A stretch of 44,090 nt of DNA from Bacteroidota bacterium (GCA_018222965.1 JAAEZH010000044.1:1-44090); one strand, 5' to 3'. Positions 33,724 through 43,935 are shown, counted from the first letter of the stretch. Translations and numbers: made by a program. Notes: generated by a model not told the origin, from the sequence alone.

Positions 33724-35127
33724 TTAATGGTAGTAAATCACCTGACAAGGTCCATTTTCTTTCAAAGTTGCCCTGTTGTGTTGATAGCTAAGGAAAATTG
33801 TTTCCGGATTATTGGAGCAATTATCAGCATAATCTTTCTTCGATATAAATTTTACATTCGGATTGTTTAGATATACATACAGCAAGATGTTTTGACGGGG
33901 AGGAGCACCTGCTATCAGTAGGCGTTTTGCACTTTTTATAGTTGATCCATTTTCGATAATGAAGCCAGGTGTTGGGCCAGGATGGTGCAATTGGTAAAGT
34001 TTTCTTGAAAAAGTGAAGATCAATGCCGGAACTACCAAAACAGAAATAACCCATTTCTTTTTTAACAGCGCTAAACCCGTAGTGGTCGTAATAGCAATGA
34101 ATGGTAATGCAGGAGATAAATACCAACGGTGGGTGGTGGCTGCAAGGGAAAAGAAAAGAGCAAGACTCAACCATAAGATACCGGAGAACACCAATAAGTT
34201 ATTTCCTTTAAAAAGAATCTTCTTCTTTACCGAGTTAATGCCGATTATGATTAAGGAAAGGTAGAAGAAATAATTCCAGAGGTTGAAATGAGAATCCAGG
34301 AATATGAAAAAAAAGGAAAGTCCTGCACCTTCTCCGGTATTTTCAAAATCGGATTTGGTGAATCGTTCTCCGATATCATTTAGAAATAATCGGTTTAGGG
34401 CATCTTTCCAGTCAGTGTTGTTCGCTGCTAAAGTGAAATAATACAAAACGGGAAAAAGGAAACACAGTCCCACAGCCAGGTAAAGCCGTTTGCTCTTTAG
34501 TGTCTTCTTTAATTTGTTGCGGTAAATGCTGTAAAGTAAAAATGTCGGCACAAAAATGAAAGTAGCCGGACCTTTGATTAAAAAGCCAATTCCGATAAAC
34601 AGGCCACAGTAAATTAAGCCGTTTTTAAAGTAAAAATCAATATATTTTAAAAAATTGTACGCCGCAAGGAGTAGCAGTAAAATCAGACTGGCGTCGAAAT
34701 CTGCCGTGCGACCTACATGCTGTCCAATAAAACCTTCTACAGGAATTAAAAGAAGGCAAGTGAAAAAGGAAAATACCTCAGACCGATAAAGTCGGCATAT
34801 TTTATAACAAACGAAAACGGCTCCTGTAATGCTTAGAGCAGCCATTAGCCGAAAGGCAAATAAATTAAAACCGAACCATTTTAAAGAAAGTGCAGTAAGC
34901 CAAATGAAAAGGGGTGGTTTGTTGTTCCAGTGATCCGGAGTTCCTGCATATCGCAATTTCATCCACTCCCCGGATTGCAATATTTCAATCGCATTGATGC
35001 CATTCCTGGCTTCGTCAAATTCCGCAATTGGTTGTTGACCCAGGTTGTAAAAAGAGAAGGAAATCGTAATAACTAACAGGGCGAATAAATAGAGGTACTT
35101 GCTTTTTAGAGTAAAAGCTGTTTTCAT
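33724..35127 (-). CDS. GT39/ArnT-like membrane glycosyltransferase
   Basis: A 467-residue polytopic protein with about ten hydrophobic segments. The first periplasmic loop has FDEARNGINAIEI, with Asp-Glu in the position of the catalytic acidic pair of the PMT/ArnT family. It is followed by LRYAGTPDHWNNKPPLFIWL. A C-terminal soluble part (about 395-467) follows the membrane region. Such enzymes transfer sugar from a polyprenyl-phosphate donor to lipid A, protein or another acceptor on the periplasmic side. The acceptor here is unknown. The gene is visibly more AT-rich than its neighbours, and repeat blocks flank it on both sides. Confidence 0.88.
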   Translation of the reverse strand: MKTAFTLKSKYLYLFALLVITISFSFYNLGQQPIAEFDEARNGINAIEILQSGEWMKLRYAGTPDHWNNKPPLFIWLTALSLKWFGFNLFAFRLMAALSITGAVFVCYKICRLYRSEVFSFFTCLLLIPVEGFIGQHVGRTADFDASLILLLLLAAYNFLKYIDFYFKNGLIYCGLFIGIGFLIKGPATFIFVPTFLLYSIYRNKLKKTLKSKRLYLAVGLCFLFPVLYYFTLAANNTDWKDALNRLFLNDIGERFTKSDFENTGEGAGLSFFFIFLDSHFNLWNYFFYLSLIIIGINSVKKKILFKGNNLLVFSGILWLSLALFFSLAATTHRWYLSPALPFIAITTTTGLALLKKKWVISVLVVPALIFTFSRKLYQLHHPGPTPGFIIENGSTIKSAKRLLIAGAPPRQNILLYVYLNNPNVKFISKKDYADNCSNNPETIFLSYQHNRATLKENGPCQVIYYH

Positions 35128-35210
35128 TGGTTTCCATTTTAAGGGAAACGCGAATGAATCTTTTGCTGCTGGCTTTTAAATATAGTTGTTGAGCAGTTTG
35201 TCAGTTGGGT

Positions 35211-35308
35211 GACCAGGTTCTCTCCCCCAAAATTTGCCAGAGGCAAAACGAGTCCTCCCCTGTATCTGCCGAAGGCAGCATGCCCTCCCCGACCAAAGCG
35301 ACCTGGTC
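35211..35308. repeat. Intergenic hairpin-rich block
   Basis: Three hairpins sit in one 98-base block: TTTGCC/GGCAAA (35233-35247), CTGCC/GGCAG (35266-35278) and GACCA/TGGTC (35291-35308). The outer ends, GACCAGGT at 35211 and ACCTGGTC at 35301, also pair. CTCCCC-rich spacers lie between them. It fills most of the 203-base gap between the GT39 gene and the next lipoprotein. Confidence 0.6.
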
Positions 35309-35330
35309 GATGAAGAGCATCTCCCCCTTT

Positions 35331-35939
35331 CTATATACCATTAAACTCAACAGTTGCCGTTTTGGCCGAATCGTCGTGTGCCGTAATAGTAATCTCCGTA
35401 CTGATTTCAGCAACCGGTACAGCAGCACCGCCATTGGTCACATAGATATCGGGTGTAATGAGGTTCCAGCGGGTATTGTCATTATCCTGCCGTTGCTGGA
35501 GGTCAAAATAGACACCATTGCTGTCCCAGCGGTGAGCAACTAGCCAGTAATCATTATCGAATGCAACACAGGTGGAGCGCTCGATATTCCAGGCTTGAGA
35601 AAAGGGCTGGAAAATGGATGCCGTCGAACCGGTATATATCGGATAACTGGGTTTACTTCCTGCATCGAAAGTGATATTGGCGGTTTTGCTTGCCATATTG
35701 ATCGTGTGTACGTACAACCACGGTCGTGTTTTTCGATAAATCCCCCGACCGAGTGTGTGGCCGTCAATAGCCAGTTCGGTGCCGTTGGGAGCTGTTGTGA
35801 GTTGATAAATCGTGCCATCAATGGTAACTGTTTGGCAGTCCTCGGTCAGAGTATATCTGCCATAACCGGTGTAGTCGCTGCAGCAGGCGCCAAGGCCCAA
35901 AAGGAGGGAAAAAATGGAAATAATCCGGAGCTTTTTCAT
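35331..35939 (-). CDS. Lipoprotein of unknown function
   Basis: A 202-residue lipoprotein with a signal ending LLLGLGAC, Cys19, followed directly by a second Cys (ACCSDY). The mature protein is beta-rich (TVTIDGTIYQLTTAPNGTELAIDG, YWLVAHRWDSNGVYFDLQQRQ, EITITAHDDSAKTATVEFNGI). It has a Cys at about 36 and another at about 125 that could form a disulfide. No family is recognised. It stands alone, opposite in direction to the SusC gene. Confidence 0.75.
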   Translation of the reverse strand: MKKLRIISIFSLLLGLGACCSDYTGYGRYTLTEDCQTVTIDGTIYQLTTAPNGTELAIDGHTLGRGIYRKTRPWLYVHTINMASKTANITFDAGSKPSYPIYTGSTASIFQPFSQAWNIERSTCVAFDNDYWLVAHRWDSNGVYFDLQQRQDNDNTRWNLITPDIYVTNGGAAVPVAEISTEITITAHDDSAKTATVEFNGI

Positions 35940-36116
35940 TGGGAAGGTTTGTTGGGTTAAAAATCAATTTCCCTTTTTAATACCGCTTTGTGTCGCTAAG
36001 GTTACCTGTTTAGGGGTAGTCTGTCCCATTCGTTTGGAAATTGGGAGCAATTCTACATTCTTTGTTAACTTCAAGTCTCCATTTGCCCCACTTGCCAACG
36101 ACGGAAAATCAATAGT

Positions 36117-39100
36117 ATGAACAATGTATTGCCCTGTCAGTCCGGGCCGATCATTCGATCAGCCTTTTTACGAGCCTGTATCCTTTGTGGTCTGTTGGCT
36201 TTCTCCTTTACCCTGGATGCGCAGATATCCATTAGTGGTATGGTTTTAGATGAGCTCGACGATCCCATGATCGGCGTAAGTATTTCTGAGAAGGGCAATC
36301 CCGGAAATGGAACAACTACCGACCTCGACGGGACCTTTCAGCTACAGATAAGCGACGAATCTGCTGTGCTGGTGTTTAAATACATCGGCTATCAGGTGCA
36401 GGAACGTACAGTAGGTGATCAGCGAACTTTTGAAGTGGTGATGCAGGAAGATGCCCGGCAGTTGGATGAGGTAGTCGTAACCGCTCTGGGAATCAAAAGA
36501 CAAAAAAGAGAATTGGGTTACTCCACCGAAAAGTTTGAGGGAGAAGATCTCAATATGTCGAATGCCGAAAACCTGGTCAGCTCCCTACACGGCAAATCTG
36601 CCGGGGTTCAGGTATCATCCGGAAACGGAGTGGATGGCGGAACTACGCGCGTAACCATTCGTGGAAACAACAACATAAATGCCAATAATCAGCCCCTGAT
36701 TGTCGTCGACGGAGTACCCATCGAAAATGAGCCGGGACTGACAGATATTGGTCGTGGTACAGATTGGGGCTCTGCCATCAACAACATCAATCCGGCTGAT
36801 ATTGAAAGTGTCAATATTTTGAAAGGTCCTACCGCTTCCGCGAAATACGGATCTCGCGGCTCTAACGGGGTTATTTTAATCACCACCAAGCGCGGCAGCC
36901 AGCGGAAAGGCATCGGAATTGATTACTCCATCCAACACAAGATCATCCAACCTTGCCGATTTCGGGATGTACAAAACATCTACGGTGCCGGCGGACCGGT
37001 AACCCTCAATGAACCTACTTTTGAAATCGATGCCAATGGAACACCCATTTATCCTGTAAGTGTTCACACGAGCAATGGTCCTTTCGGGAAACCGACCACC
37101 GAGCTGTTTGGCTTTTATTCCACCGGTGTATCCTGGGGCCCAAAAATGGAAGGGCAAATGATTCGCTGGTGGGATGGCGAGATGCGCCCCTTTAGTCCGC
37201 AGCCGGATAATCTCCAGCAGTTTTTCTCCAACGGCAATACGACCACTCATAACCTCTCCTTCTCCGGCGGCAATGACTTTGGTACCATGCGGGTCTCGCT
37301 TACGCGAACGGATCACGACGCGATCATTCCCAATAGCAACTTCAATCAGACAACCGTAAATATTGGCTCTGATTTGCGTATTTCCTCCCGGGTGAAAGCG
37401 GATATCTCGGTATCCTACATAAACTACCATCGCTTAAACAGCCCTTCTCTCGGAGATGACAACAACGCTTCCTTTGGAAAAGGCATTCTCTACAGTTGGC
37501 CCCGTTCTTACAAAGGACTGGAAGAGGAAATAAACATCCGACCCGACGGCACGCGCAACGATTACGATGGGAATTACCCATTTACTTATGCCCCCCCTCA
37601 CTTGTGGTGGAACACCTATAATCAGAATACTACCCTCGACCGAAATAAAATGATCGGCTCATTGGGCTTGCAATACGATATTACCAATTGGCTGAGCCTG
37701 ACTGGTCGACTGGGAATGGATCTCAACTTTAATCAGTTTGAGACGCGCCACAATCCCATTGACCAACTCGGAATTCTGGAGGGTAAATACGAAAATGAGC
37801 TGCTGCGCGATATTGTTAGAAACAACGAAGTTTTGCTCTCGGCGCGCAAGGAGAATATATTCGATTCGCCGCTGGGTGTTTCGCTTTCGGCAGGGGGTAC
37901 ACAGTGGAGTCGCAGCCGCTACGGCATAAAAATCGGCTCCGGCGAATGGATCAACCCCTGGCTGTATTCGGTAACTAATTACAGCGATCAGCTGAGTGTG
38001 CCGATTCCTAATGAGTATCGCTACGACAAAAAGATCAACTCGGTTTATGCCTTCCTCAACTTAAGTTGGGAGAATTACCTGTTTTTGGAGCTGTCGGGCC
38101 GTAACGACTGGTCTTCGGCATTGCCGGTAGATAACAACTCCTATTTCTATCCTTCGGGTTCTTTGAGCTTTATTGCTACAGAGGCCTTTTCGATTGAAAA
38201 TTCCTGGCTGAGCTTTCTCAAATTGCGAGGAGCATATGCACAAACAGCGACCGACACAGATCCCTTTCAACTCAATTTTATTTACGAGACCAATGCATTC
38301 GGCGGAAGCCAAACAGCCAGCCTGCCCAATGTAATTCCACCGATTGCTTTGCAGCCGCAGCAAGCCAATTCCTATGAATTTGGAACTACCCTGGGTCTGT
38401 TTAACAACCGGATCAATCTCGATTTCACTTACTATTACATCCGTTCGTTTGATCAGATTCTCGATGCGCCGACACCTGCTTCTTCCGGAGCCAATACGGT
38501 GCGAATCAATACCGGTGAGTTGGAGAACAAAGGTTTTGAAGCCATCCTGAATGCCACTTTGGTCTACACTCCGGACTTTTTTCTGGAAACAGGGTTCAAT
38601 ATCAATCGCAATCGAAATTACGTGATCAGCCTCGGCGACGGTGCCGAAATACTGGAGCTTGCCAATATCTGGGGGCTCAACGGACCAGCCATAGCCGTGC
38701 AGGAAGGCGACGAATACGGCACTATTGTCGGCTACGATTATGTCTACCATCCTGATAATGGCCAGCCGATCCTTAACGAAGACGGGACCCATTACCTCAT
38801 AACGGAAAGCCGGGTACCCGTAGGCAATGCCTCTCCGGATTTTCTGGGAGGCTGGACCCTGAATATGGGCTACAAAGGGTTTACGCTTAATACGCTGGTC
38901 GATACCAAATGGGGCGGCGATATTTATGCCGGATCTTATGCGATTGGTTTGCAAACCGGGCAAAGTCCCGAAACCCTGCTGGAGCGTGATGGTGGCGGAC
39001 TGCCTTTCACCGATCCGGATGGCAATGTGCGCAATGTGGGTGTAGTGCTGCCCGGAGTGCTCGAAGACGGTACAACCAATGAGCAGGTGGTCCATTATCT

Positions 39101-39413
39101 GTTTAAATACATTCCGAATGCCGGCGGCTGGGGACGTTTCCTGACCACACCAGGCATCCTCGAAAATACCTGGGTGAAGTTGCGGGAAGTACGGCTTACT
39201 TATACCTTCCCGGAGTCCTTCGCCAAAAAGACCAAAGTATTTCAAGGCCTGCGAATCTCTCTGGTTGGACGTGACCTTTTCTACTTGTACAGCAGTTTGC
39301 CGGATCAAATCAATCCGGAGGGCAACAATGGCTCGGGCAATGCACAGGGACTTGAGTGGGCTTCCTTCCCCGGAACCCGTTCATTTGGTTTTAACATCAA
39401 TGCTTCATTCTAG
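36117..39413 (+). CDS. SusC/RagA-type TonB-dependent outer-membrane transporter
   Basis: A 1098-residue protein. A long signal region ends near FTLDAQ (residue 36), a carboxypeptidase-D-like beta domain covers about 37-115, and the plug follows from about 118 with the SusC hallmark LDEVVVTALGIKRQKRELGYS. A 22-strand barrel makes up the rest, ending in an aromatic residue (NINASF). It imports a bound oligosaccharide or peptide with energy from TonB and works as a pair with SusD, which is encoded five bases downstream. Substrate cannot be read from sequence; the nearby PNGase F-like gene makes a glycoprotein-derived ligand possible. No adjacent anti-sigma or hybrid sensor gene is seen. Confidence 0.97.
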   Translation: MNNVLPCQSGPIIRSAFLRACILCGLLAFSFTLDAQISISGMVLDELDDPMIGVSISEKGNPGNGTTTDLDGTFQLQISDESAVLVFKYIGYQVQERTVGDQRTFEVVMQEDARQLDEVVVTALGIKRQKRELGYSTEKFEGEDLNMSNAENLVSSLHGKSAGVQVSSGNGVDGGTTRVTIRGNNNINANNQPLIVVDGVPIENEPGLTDIGRGTDWGSAINNINPADIESVNILKGPTASAKYGSRGSNGVILITTKRGSQRKGIGIDYSIQHKIIQPCRFRDVQNIYGAGGPVTLNEPTFEIDANGTPIYPVSVHTSNGPFGKPTTELFGFYSTGVSWGPKMEGQMIRWWDGEMRPFSPQPDNLQQFFSNGNTTTHNLSFSGGNDFGTMRVSLTRTDHDAIIPNSNFNQTTVNIGSDLRISSRVKADISVSYINYHRLNSPSLGDDNNASFGKGILYSWPRSYKGLEEEINIRPDGTRNDYDGNYPFTYAPPHLWWNTYNQNTTLDRNKMIGSLGLQYDITNWLSLTGRLGMDLNFNQFETRHNPIDQLGILEGKYENELLRDIVRNNEVLLSARKENIFDSPLGVSLSAGGTQWSRSRYGIKIGSGEWINPWLYSVTNYSDQLSVPIPNEYRYDKKINSVYAFLNLSWENYLFLELSGRNDWSSALPVDNNSYFYPSGSLSFIATEAFSIENSWLSFLKLRGAYAQTATDTDPFQLNFIYETNAFGGSQTASLPNVIPPIALQPQQANSYEFGTTLGLFNNRINLDFTYYYIRSFDQILDAPTPASSGANTVRINTGELENKGFEAILNATLVYTPDFFLETGFNINRNRNYVISLGDGAEILELANIWGLNGPAIAVQEGDEYGTIVGYDYVYHPDNGQPILNEDGTHYLITESRVPVGNASPDFLGGWTLNMGYKGFTLNTLVDTKWGGDIYAGSYAIGLQTGQSPETLLERDGGGLPFTDPDGNVRNVGVVLPGVLEDGTTNEQVVHYLFKYIPNAGGWGRFLTTPGILENTWVKLREVRLTYTFPESFAKKTKVFQGLRISLVGRDLFYLYSSLPDQINPEGNNGSGNAQGLEWASFPGTRSFGFNINASF

Positions 39414-39418
39414 GATCT

Positions 39419-41011
39419 ATGCGAAATTTGAAAAATATCATCATTCTTTTGTCTTTGGTGCTGGGCGTTTCTGCCTGCGATAAAGGATTTGAAGAGCTCA
39501 ATCGAAATCCCTTTTACCCGACAGAGACAGAGATCGGTCCTTTGTTTAATGGTGTGATCGAGTCTTTGCAATTGGGTTGGGATGAGCAATTCTATCTCCA
39601 CAACGAAACGCTGTACGGCATTACCCAGCTTGGCGCCCTGACTGCTGAGACTTTCCAGAATATTACCATCGGTACCGAGAATGTCTGGAGCAATTATTAT
39701 GAAGCCCTTGCCAATATCCGGGAGATTGAGCGGAGGCTGGAAGAATACGAAGGCGATCCGGAAGCTTTGCGCAATGTGCAGGCGATGGTGAAAACCGTAT
39801 TGGCCTATAAGACCTTCAAACTGACCGACCTGTTTGGCGACATTCCTTTTTTCGATGCGGGTAAAGGATTTCAGGATATCGATTTGATCAAACCGGCCTT
39901 CGATGAGCAGGAGGCTATTTATAAGTTCTTGCTGGAAGAGCTGGCCTGGGTGCAGGAGAATATCAACCTGCTTCCTGATCCGGAAACAGCCAGTGGAGAA
40001 AAGTACCTCAACCTGGAGGGATTCGATCATTTATTTGATCACGATTTGCTGCGTTGGCAAAAGTTTGCCAATTCCCTCCGATTGCGCTATGCGTTGCGGA
40101 TGGCAGAGGCTGATCCGGCTTTCGCCGAATCTGTAATTGCGGACGTACTGGGTAAAGATCTTCCATTGATCGAAGAAGGCGAAGACGTGGCTTTGTGGCC
40201 GGCAGACCTTAGCTGGTTGCGCCAATCATCCAGCTGGTCCTTCCGCGAGCACAAAAAACTGCGGATGGGTAGTACGGTCTGGAATCAATTGTCAGAATCA
40301 GATGCTGCCGATGGAAGCGGGATTTATGATCCCCGGGTGCATATTTTCTTCGAGCCCAACAACGATGGGGACTGGGTGCCTTTTCCACAAATCCCGGACA
40401 CAGATACACCTCCCTCAGGCGGAATTCCTTACCAGGAGCATCGGGATCTGAACTACTTTGTAAAAGGCTCCGGGAATATTTATTCTCCATACAACTACTA
40501 TTTAGTTCGGGATGAAGTTTATGTGCCTGAATTGATAATGACCGCTGCAGAAGTGCACTTCCTGAAAGCGGAAATATATCTTAGAGGTCTTGGAGTAGCA
40601 GTTGATGAAGACCTGGCGAAAAGTGAGTACACCATTGGTGTGGTAAGCTCTATGAGTTTCTGGCAGGATGTATTTGTAAACACCCCCATCTGGACCAACA
40701 AGCCACCGGAACTTTCGGAAGGCGAGTTTTATTCAGTGACCAATCATCCGGAGATCAGTATTTTCACTGCAACTGACAAACTGGAATTTATATACAAGCA
40801 ACGCTGGCTCGATGCCTTCCGCCAACCCTGGGAAGCATTCGCGCTGCAGCGCAGAACACAAGCCACCCCGCTGGAAGGCGATTATCCGGAATACTACCGG
40901 TTTTCCTATCCGCCCAGCGAGGCAGAAAATAATCCGGACAATTGGGCCGATCAGAGTGGTAAGATGGGAGGAGATGATCCGGGGGTTAAGGTTTGGTGGA
41001 TGAGAGATTAA
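39419..41011 (+). CDS. SusD/RagB-type surface lipoprotein (SusD-like family 2)
   Basis: A 530-residue lipoprotein with Cys20 (VLGVSAC) and the typical start DKGFEELNRNP. Residues about 30-330 hold the helical TPR-like scaffold (for example YKTFKLTDLFGDIPFFDAGKG). C-terminal segments such as LIMTAAEVHFLKAEIYLRGL and KQRWLDAFRQPWEAF are characteristic of the SusD-like 2 subfamily. It caps the SusC barrel and captures ligand at the cell surface. Translation with SusC is probably coupled given the five-base gap. Confidence 0.95.
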   Translation: MRNLKNIIILLSLVLGVSACDKGFEELNRNPFYPTETEIGPLFNGVIESLQLGWDEQFYLHNETLYGITQLGALTAETFQNITIGTENVWSNYYEALANIREIERRLEEYEGDPEALRNVQAMVKTVLAYKTFKLTDLFGDIPFFDAGKGFQDIDLIKPAFDEQEAIYKFLLEELAWVQENINLLPDPETASGEKYLNLEGFDHLFDHDLLRWQKFANSLRLRYALRMAEADPAFAESVIADVLGKDLPLIEEGEDVALWPADLSWLRQSSSWSFREHKKLRMGSTVWNQLSESDAADGSGIYDPRVHIFFEPNNDGDWVPFPQIPDTDTPPSGGIPYQEHRDLNYFVKGSGNIYSPYNYYLVRDEVYVPELIMTAAEVHFLKAEIYLRGLGVAVDEDLAKSEYTIGVVSSMSFWQDVFVNTPIWTNKPPELSEGEFYSVTNHPEISIFTATDKLEFIYKQRWLDAFRQPWEAFALQRRTQATPLEGDYPEYYRFSYPPSEAENNPDNWADQSGKMGGDDPGVKVWWMRD

Positions 41012-41018
41012 TTGAGGG

Positions 41019-41400
41019 GTTCACACAGAGAAGGGGAGAAGGGGGGATGTTGAATGTAAAATGAGGAATGTAGAATGTAGAATTTTGAATGAGGAATTTT
41101 GAAATGTTTCACGCAGAGAAAGGGAGAAGGGGGGGTAATGTAGAATGTAAAATTTAAAATGTAGAATTGAGAAGTGTTTGTGCAGAGAACAGTGATAAGG
41201 GGGCATGCCCGCCTCAGCTTGGAAAAGCGCAGGAGGGGAGAATTGAGAAGTATTTCGTGCAAGGACAGGAGGATTTGCGGTAAGGAATATGAAGGACTAT
41301 ACACTGAGCACAGCGAAGTCTCAACCCTGCCCGCCGAAGCTCGACAGAGCGGAGGTGGGTTCTCAACCACGAGCAGCGAAAGCTGCGAGTTTATTAAAAA
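41019..41400. repeat. Repeat-rich intergenic region between SusD and the PNGase F-like gene
   Basis: This stretch of about 400 bases contains a tandem-like pair of about 45 bases (41019-41062 and 41105-41153; TTCAC-ACAGAGAAGGGGAGAAG against TTCACGCAGAGAAAGGGAGA), each followed by GTTGAATGTAAAAT or TAATGTAGAATGTAAAAT text. Further simple repeats of TGTAGAATT type follow. No gene is supported; the open frames here are low-complexity. Confidence 0.7.
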
Positions 41401-41415
41401 CAAAAACTCAAATTT

Positions 41416-43935
41416 ATGATACACGCTTACAAAAAATGCAGCTTACTCCTGATGGGAGTTCTGATCTGCGCAACGGGGATATTGTCTGCACAGTCACAGC
41501 AATACCTTCATTTGGACGGAACCGATGACTGGGTAGAAGTGCCCAATGCTTCTCAGTACATTGCCAATTCTGATGGAATAACGATGGCTGGTTGGTTTTA
41601 CACCGATGCCCTGGTTTACGGTCAGGGGATGTTTGGTTTCCGAACTGGTGTAGCTTCTGACGGTGAGATGTATATCATCCAGCTGGACAATGGGATTCTG
41701 GAATGTCGCTTTGTCAACTCCGTTGGATTTTACGAATTCGTAGCCCCTTCCTTTACTATTGTACCTGAAGAATGGCAGCATGTGGCCTGGGTATACGATG
41801 GGACAAAGGTGGAGTTGTTTATTAACGGAAACTCGGTTGGAAGTACAGCTGCATCAGGTAGCATTCCATCTTCGGATGTTTCTTACGCCATTGGGCAAAG
41901 TACGCTTCCGGGCTTTAATTTTTTCTACGGCGGACGCATAGATGAAATGACATTGTGGAGCAAAGCGCTTACTTCCTCTGATCTGCAAGACATCATGGAC
42001 AATGAGCTGACAGGTTCAGAAGACGGTCTGGAGTTGTATTACAAATGCAACCAGGGCGTTCCGGGAGCAGATAACACCTCAATAACCAGTCTGGTATCTG
42101 AGGTAGAGCCAGGAGTGCGCGATGGCATTCTGCACGACTTTAGCATGATTGGGGAGACCTCCAATTTTGCCGGCGAAGTGAATACCGGGTTTCAGGCAAT
42201 CACCTTTCCGCAAATATCCAATAAGCTTGTTACGGATGTTCCTTTTGAGCTGAATGCGACAGCGAGCTCCGGATTGGATGTGATGTATGAAATCGTTTCC
42301 GGTCCGGCATCAGTTGCAGGCAATGTGGTTACACTGGACGGCGTACCCGGAGAGGTTGTTGTACGTGCCACCCAGCCCGGAAATGGAAGCTATGATCCGG
42401 CAGATGAAGTCGAAAATGCTTTTATGGTTATTGATCCCGATTCAAACGTGCCAAGTATTGATGCACGGAGCCCCCTTTCGGGGAATGTCTATGATCCGGA
42501 TCTGGGGCCCATCCAGCTCGCTGCCATTTCGGAAATTGATTTTGAAGATTTGTTCTCCGTTTCGGATGTAACCTTCAAAGTTGATGGAGATGAAATAGCC
42601 GCTAAAGATTGGGGCAATGCTCATTATACCGGTTGGTGGACACCTCCGGCATTAGGCGACTATACATTGGAAATTGTTTCTACCAACAACTATGGATCGT
42701 CTCAGTCTGAATTCGTCAATTTCACGGTTACCGATCAGGTTTCTGATATGACTGCCAATGCGGGCGATGAAGTGTGGTTGAGTATTTCCATCCCGGATGA
42801 AATCGTGGAAGTGGAACTGCCATGTTATGCGGGAGCCTTCGATCAGATTCAGGGCTTTTTGGATATCACCTGTCCGACCGGTGGCTGTGATGAGTGGGAT
42901 CGGATTTCCGGTATTGAAGTGAAAGGACATAATGGTGAGTGGTATGAGATCATTCGCTACATCACGCCCTACGGGGTAGCCTGTAATTCAGATCTGGATC
43001 TGACGGATTTTATGTCTATCCTGCAAGGTAAAGTTGCGGTACGCTATTATCTGGGAACTTTCGGAAATGGCTTTGAGTATACCCTGGATTTGGAGTATGC
43101 GGCAGGAACTCCAGAATACCCGTACAGTACCATCACCAAACTTTGGAACGATACCTACGACTTTGGCAACCCTGCCAATTTGAAACCAACAGAAGCTTTA
43201 ACAGCAACATTTGCAGAGGAAACAGAAGCGGCCAAGATTAAGTTGGTTTCCAGCGGACATGGTTGGGGGGATAACAATACCGGGAATGCAGCTGAGTTTC
43301 ACGAAGATACGCACCATGTGTACATCAACGGAACTCAAACCTTTGCACAACACAACTGGAACGATTGTGATCCCAATCCGGATGGTTGTAGTCCGCAAAA
43401 CGGCACCTGGTGGTTTGACCGTGCCGGCTGGTGTCCGGGAACGATCGCACCCTGGTTTGATTTTGATATGACCTCGTATATCAGCGACAGTCCGATTGAA
43501 TACGATTATGTATTCGACGAAAGTTATACCGACTTCTGTCACCCGGAGAATGAAAACTGTGTCAACAACGTAACCTGTCCTAACTGTGACGATGGCTTTA
43601 ATCCACACTTGATTGTTAGCTCGTACCTGATCAGTTTGGGAAGTGCTCCATTAGGTGAAGTAGTTACCGGTGTAGAAGAAACCGAACTTGGCCGGGTGGG
43701 ATTAAAAGTATTCCCTAATCCGACTTCCGGTACAGTGACACTTGAATATGGTGAGCCGGTACGATACGTTTACCTGCGTATTGTAAACAGCCTTGGTCAG
43801 GTTGTAGATGCGCGTCGCCTGGAGCAGCCCGGTCTTCAGAGTGTATTGGAGCTGGGTAATTTGTCGCCAGGTATTTATTTCATTCAGATCGATACCGACA
43901 AAGGTGCCGGTATGGAGCGTGTGATTGTAGAATAA
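41416..43935 (+). CDS. Secreted PNGase F-like protein with LamG and T9SS domains
   Basis: An 839-residue protein: signal peptide (about 1-25), a LamG/laminin-G jelly roll (about 30-215), Ig-like modules (about 260-460), a peptide-N-glycosidase F-like region (about 465-735) and a T9SS domain (about 755-839, VFPNPTSG). The PNGase region shares CDEWDR (Asp495, aligned with Asp60 of Elizabethkingia PNGase F), GEWYEIIRYITPY, NAAEFHEDTHHVYIN (Glu627, aligned with Glu206) and DRAGWCPGT. The residue equivalent to Glu118 is not conserved. The known family cuts the amide bond between Asn and N-glycan GlcNAc. The position after SusC/D fits a glycoprotein-scavenging role. Catalysis is probable but unproved. 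Confidence 0.88.
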   Translation: MIHAYKKCSLLLMGVLICATGILSAQSQQYLHLDGTDDWVEVPNASQYIANSDGITMAGWFYTDALVYGQGMFGFRTGVASDGEMYIIQLDNGILECRFVNSVGFYEFVAPSFTIVPEEWQHVAWVYDGTKVELFINGNSVGSTAASGSIPSSDVSYAIGQSTLPGFNFFYGGRIDEMTLWSKALTSSDLQDIMDNELTGSEDGLELYYKCNQGVPGADNTSITSLVSEVEPGVRDGILHDFSMIGETSNFAGEVNTGFQAITFPQISNKLVTDVPFELNATASSGLDVMYEIVSGPASVAGNVVTLDGVPGEVVVRATQPGNGSYDPADEVENAFMVIDPDSNVPSIDARSPLSGNVYDPDLGPIQLAAISEIDFEDLFSVSDVTFKVDGDEIAAKDWGNAHYTGWWTPPALGDYTLEIVSTNNYGSSQSEFVNFTVTDQVSDMTANAGDEVWLSISIPDEIVEVELPCYAGAFDQIQGFLDITCPTGGCDEWDRISGIEVKGHNGEWYEIIRYITPYGVACNSDLDLTDFMSILQGKVAVRYYLGTFGNGFEYTLDLEYAAGTPEYPYSTITKLWNDTYDFGNPANLKPTEALTATFAEETEAAKIKLVSSGHGWGDNNTGNAAEFHEDTHHVYINGTQTFAQHNWNDCDPNPDGCSPQNGTWWFDRAGWCPGTIAPWFDFDMTSYISDSPIEYDYVFDESYTDFCHPENENCVNNVTCPNCDDGFNPHLIVSSYLISLGSAPLGEVVTGVEETELGRVGLKVFPNPTSGTVTLEYGEPVRYVYLRIVNSLGQVVDARRLEQPGLQSVLELGNLSPGIYFIQIDTDKGAGMERVIVE

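Noticed and set aside
38061-39308. Long antisense open frame (415 codons) inside the SusC gene
   Set aside because: It is the mirror of a strongly conserved gene and shows no domain or signal of its own.
41008-41424. Minus-strand open frame across the repeat-rich gap
   Set aside because: Its translation is repetitive (Phe/Tyr/Ser/Pro runs), produced by the intergenic repeats.
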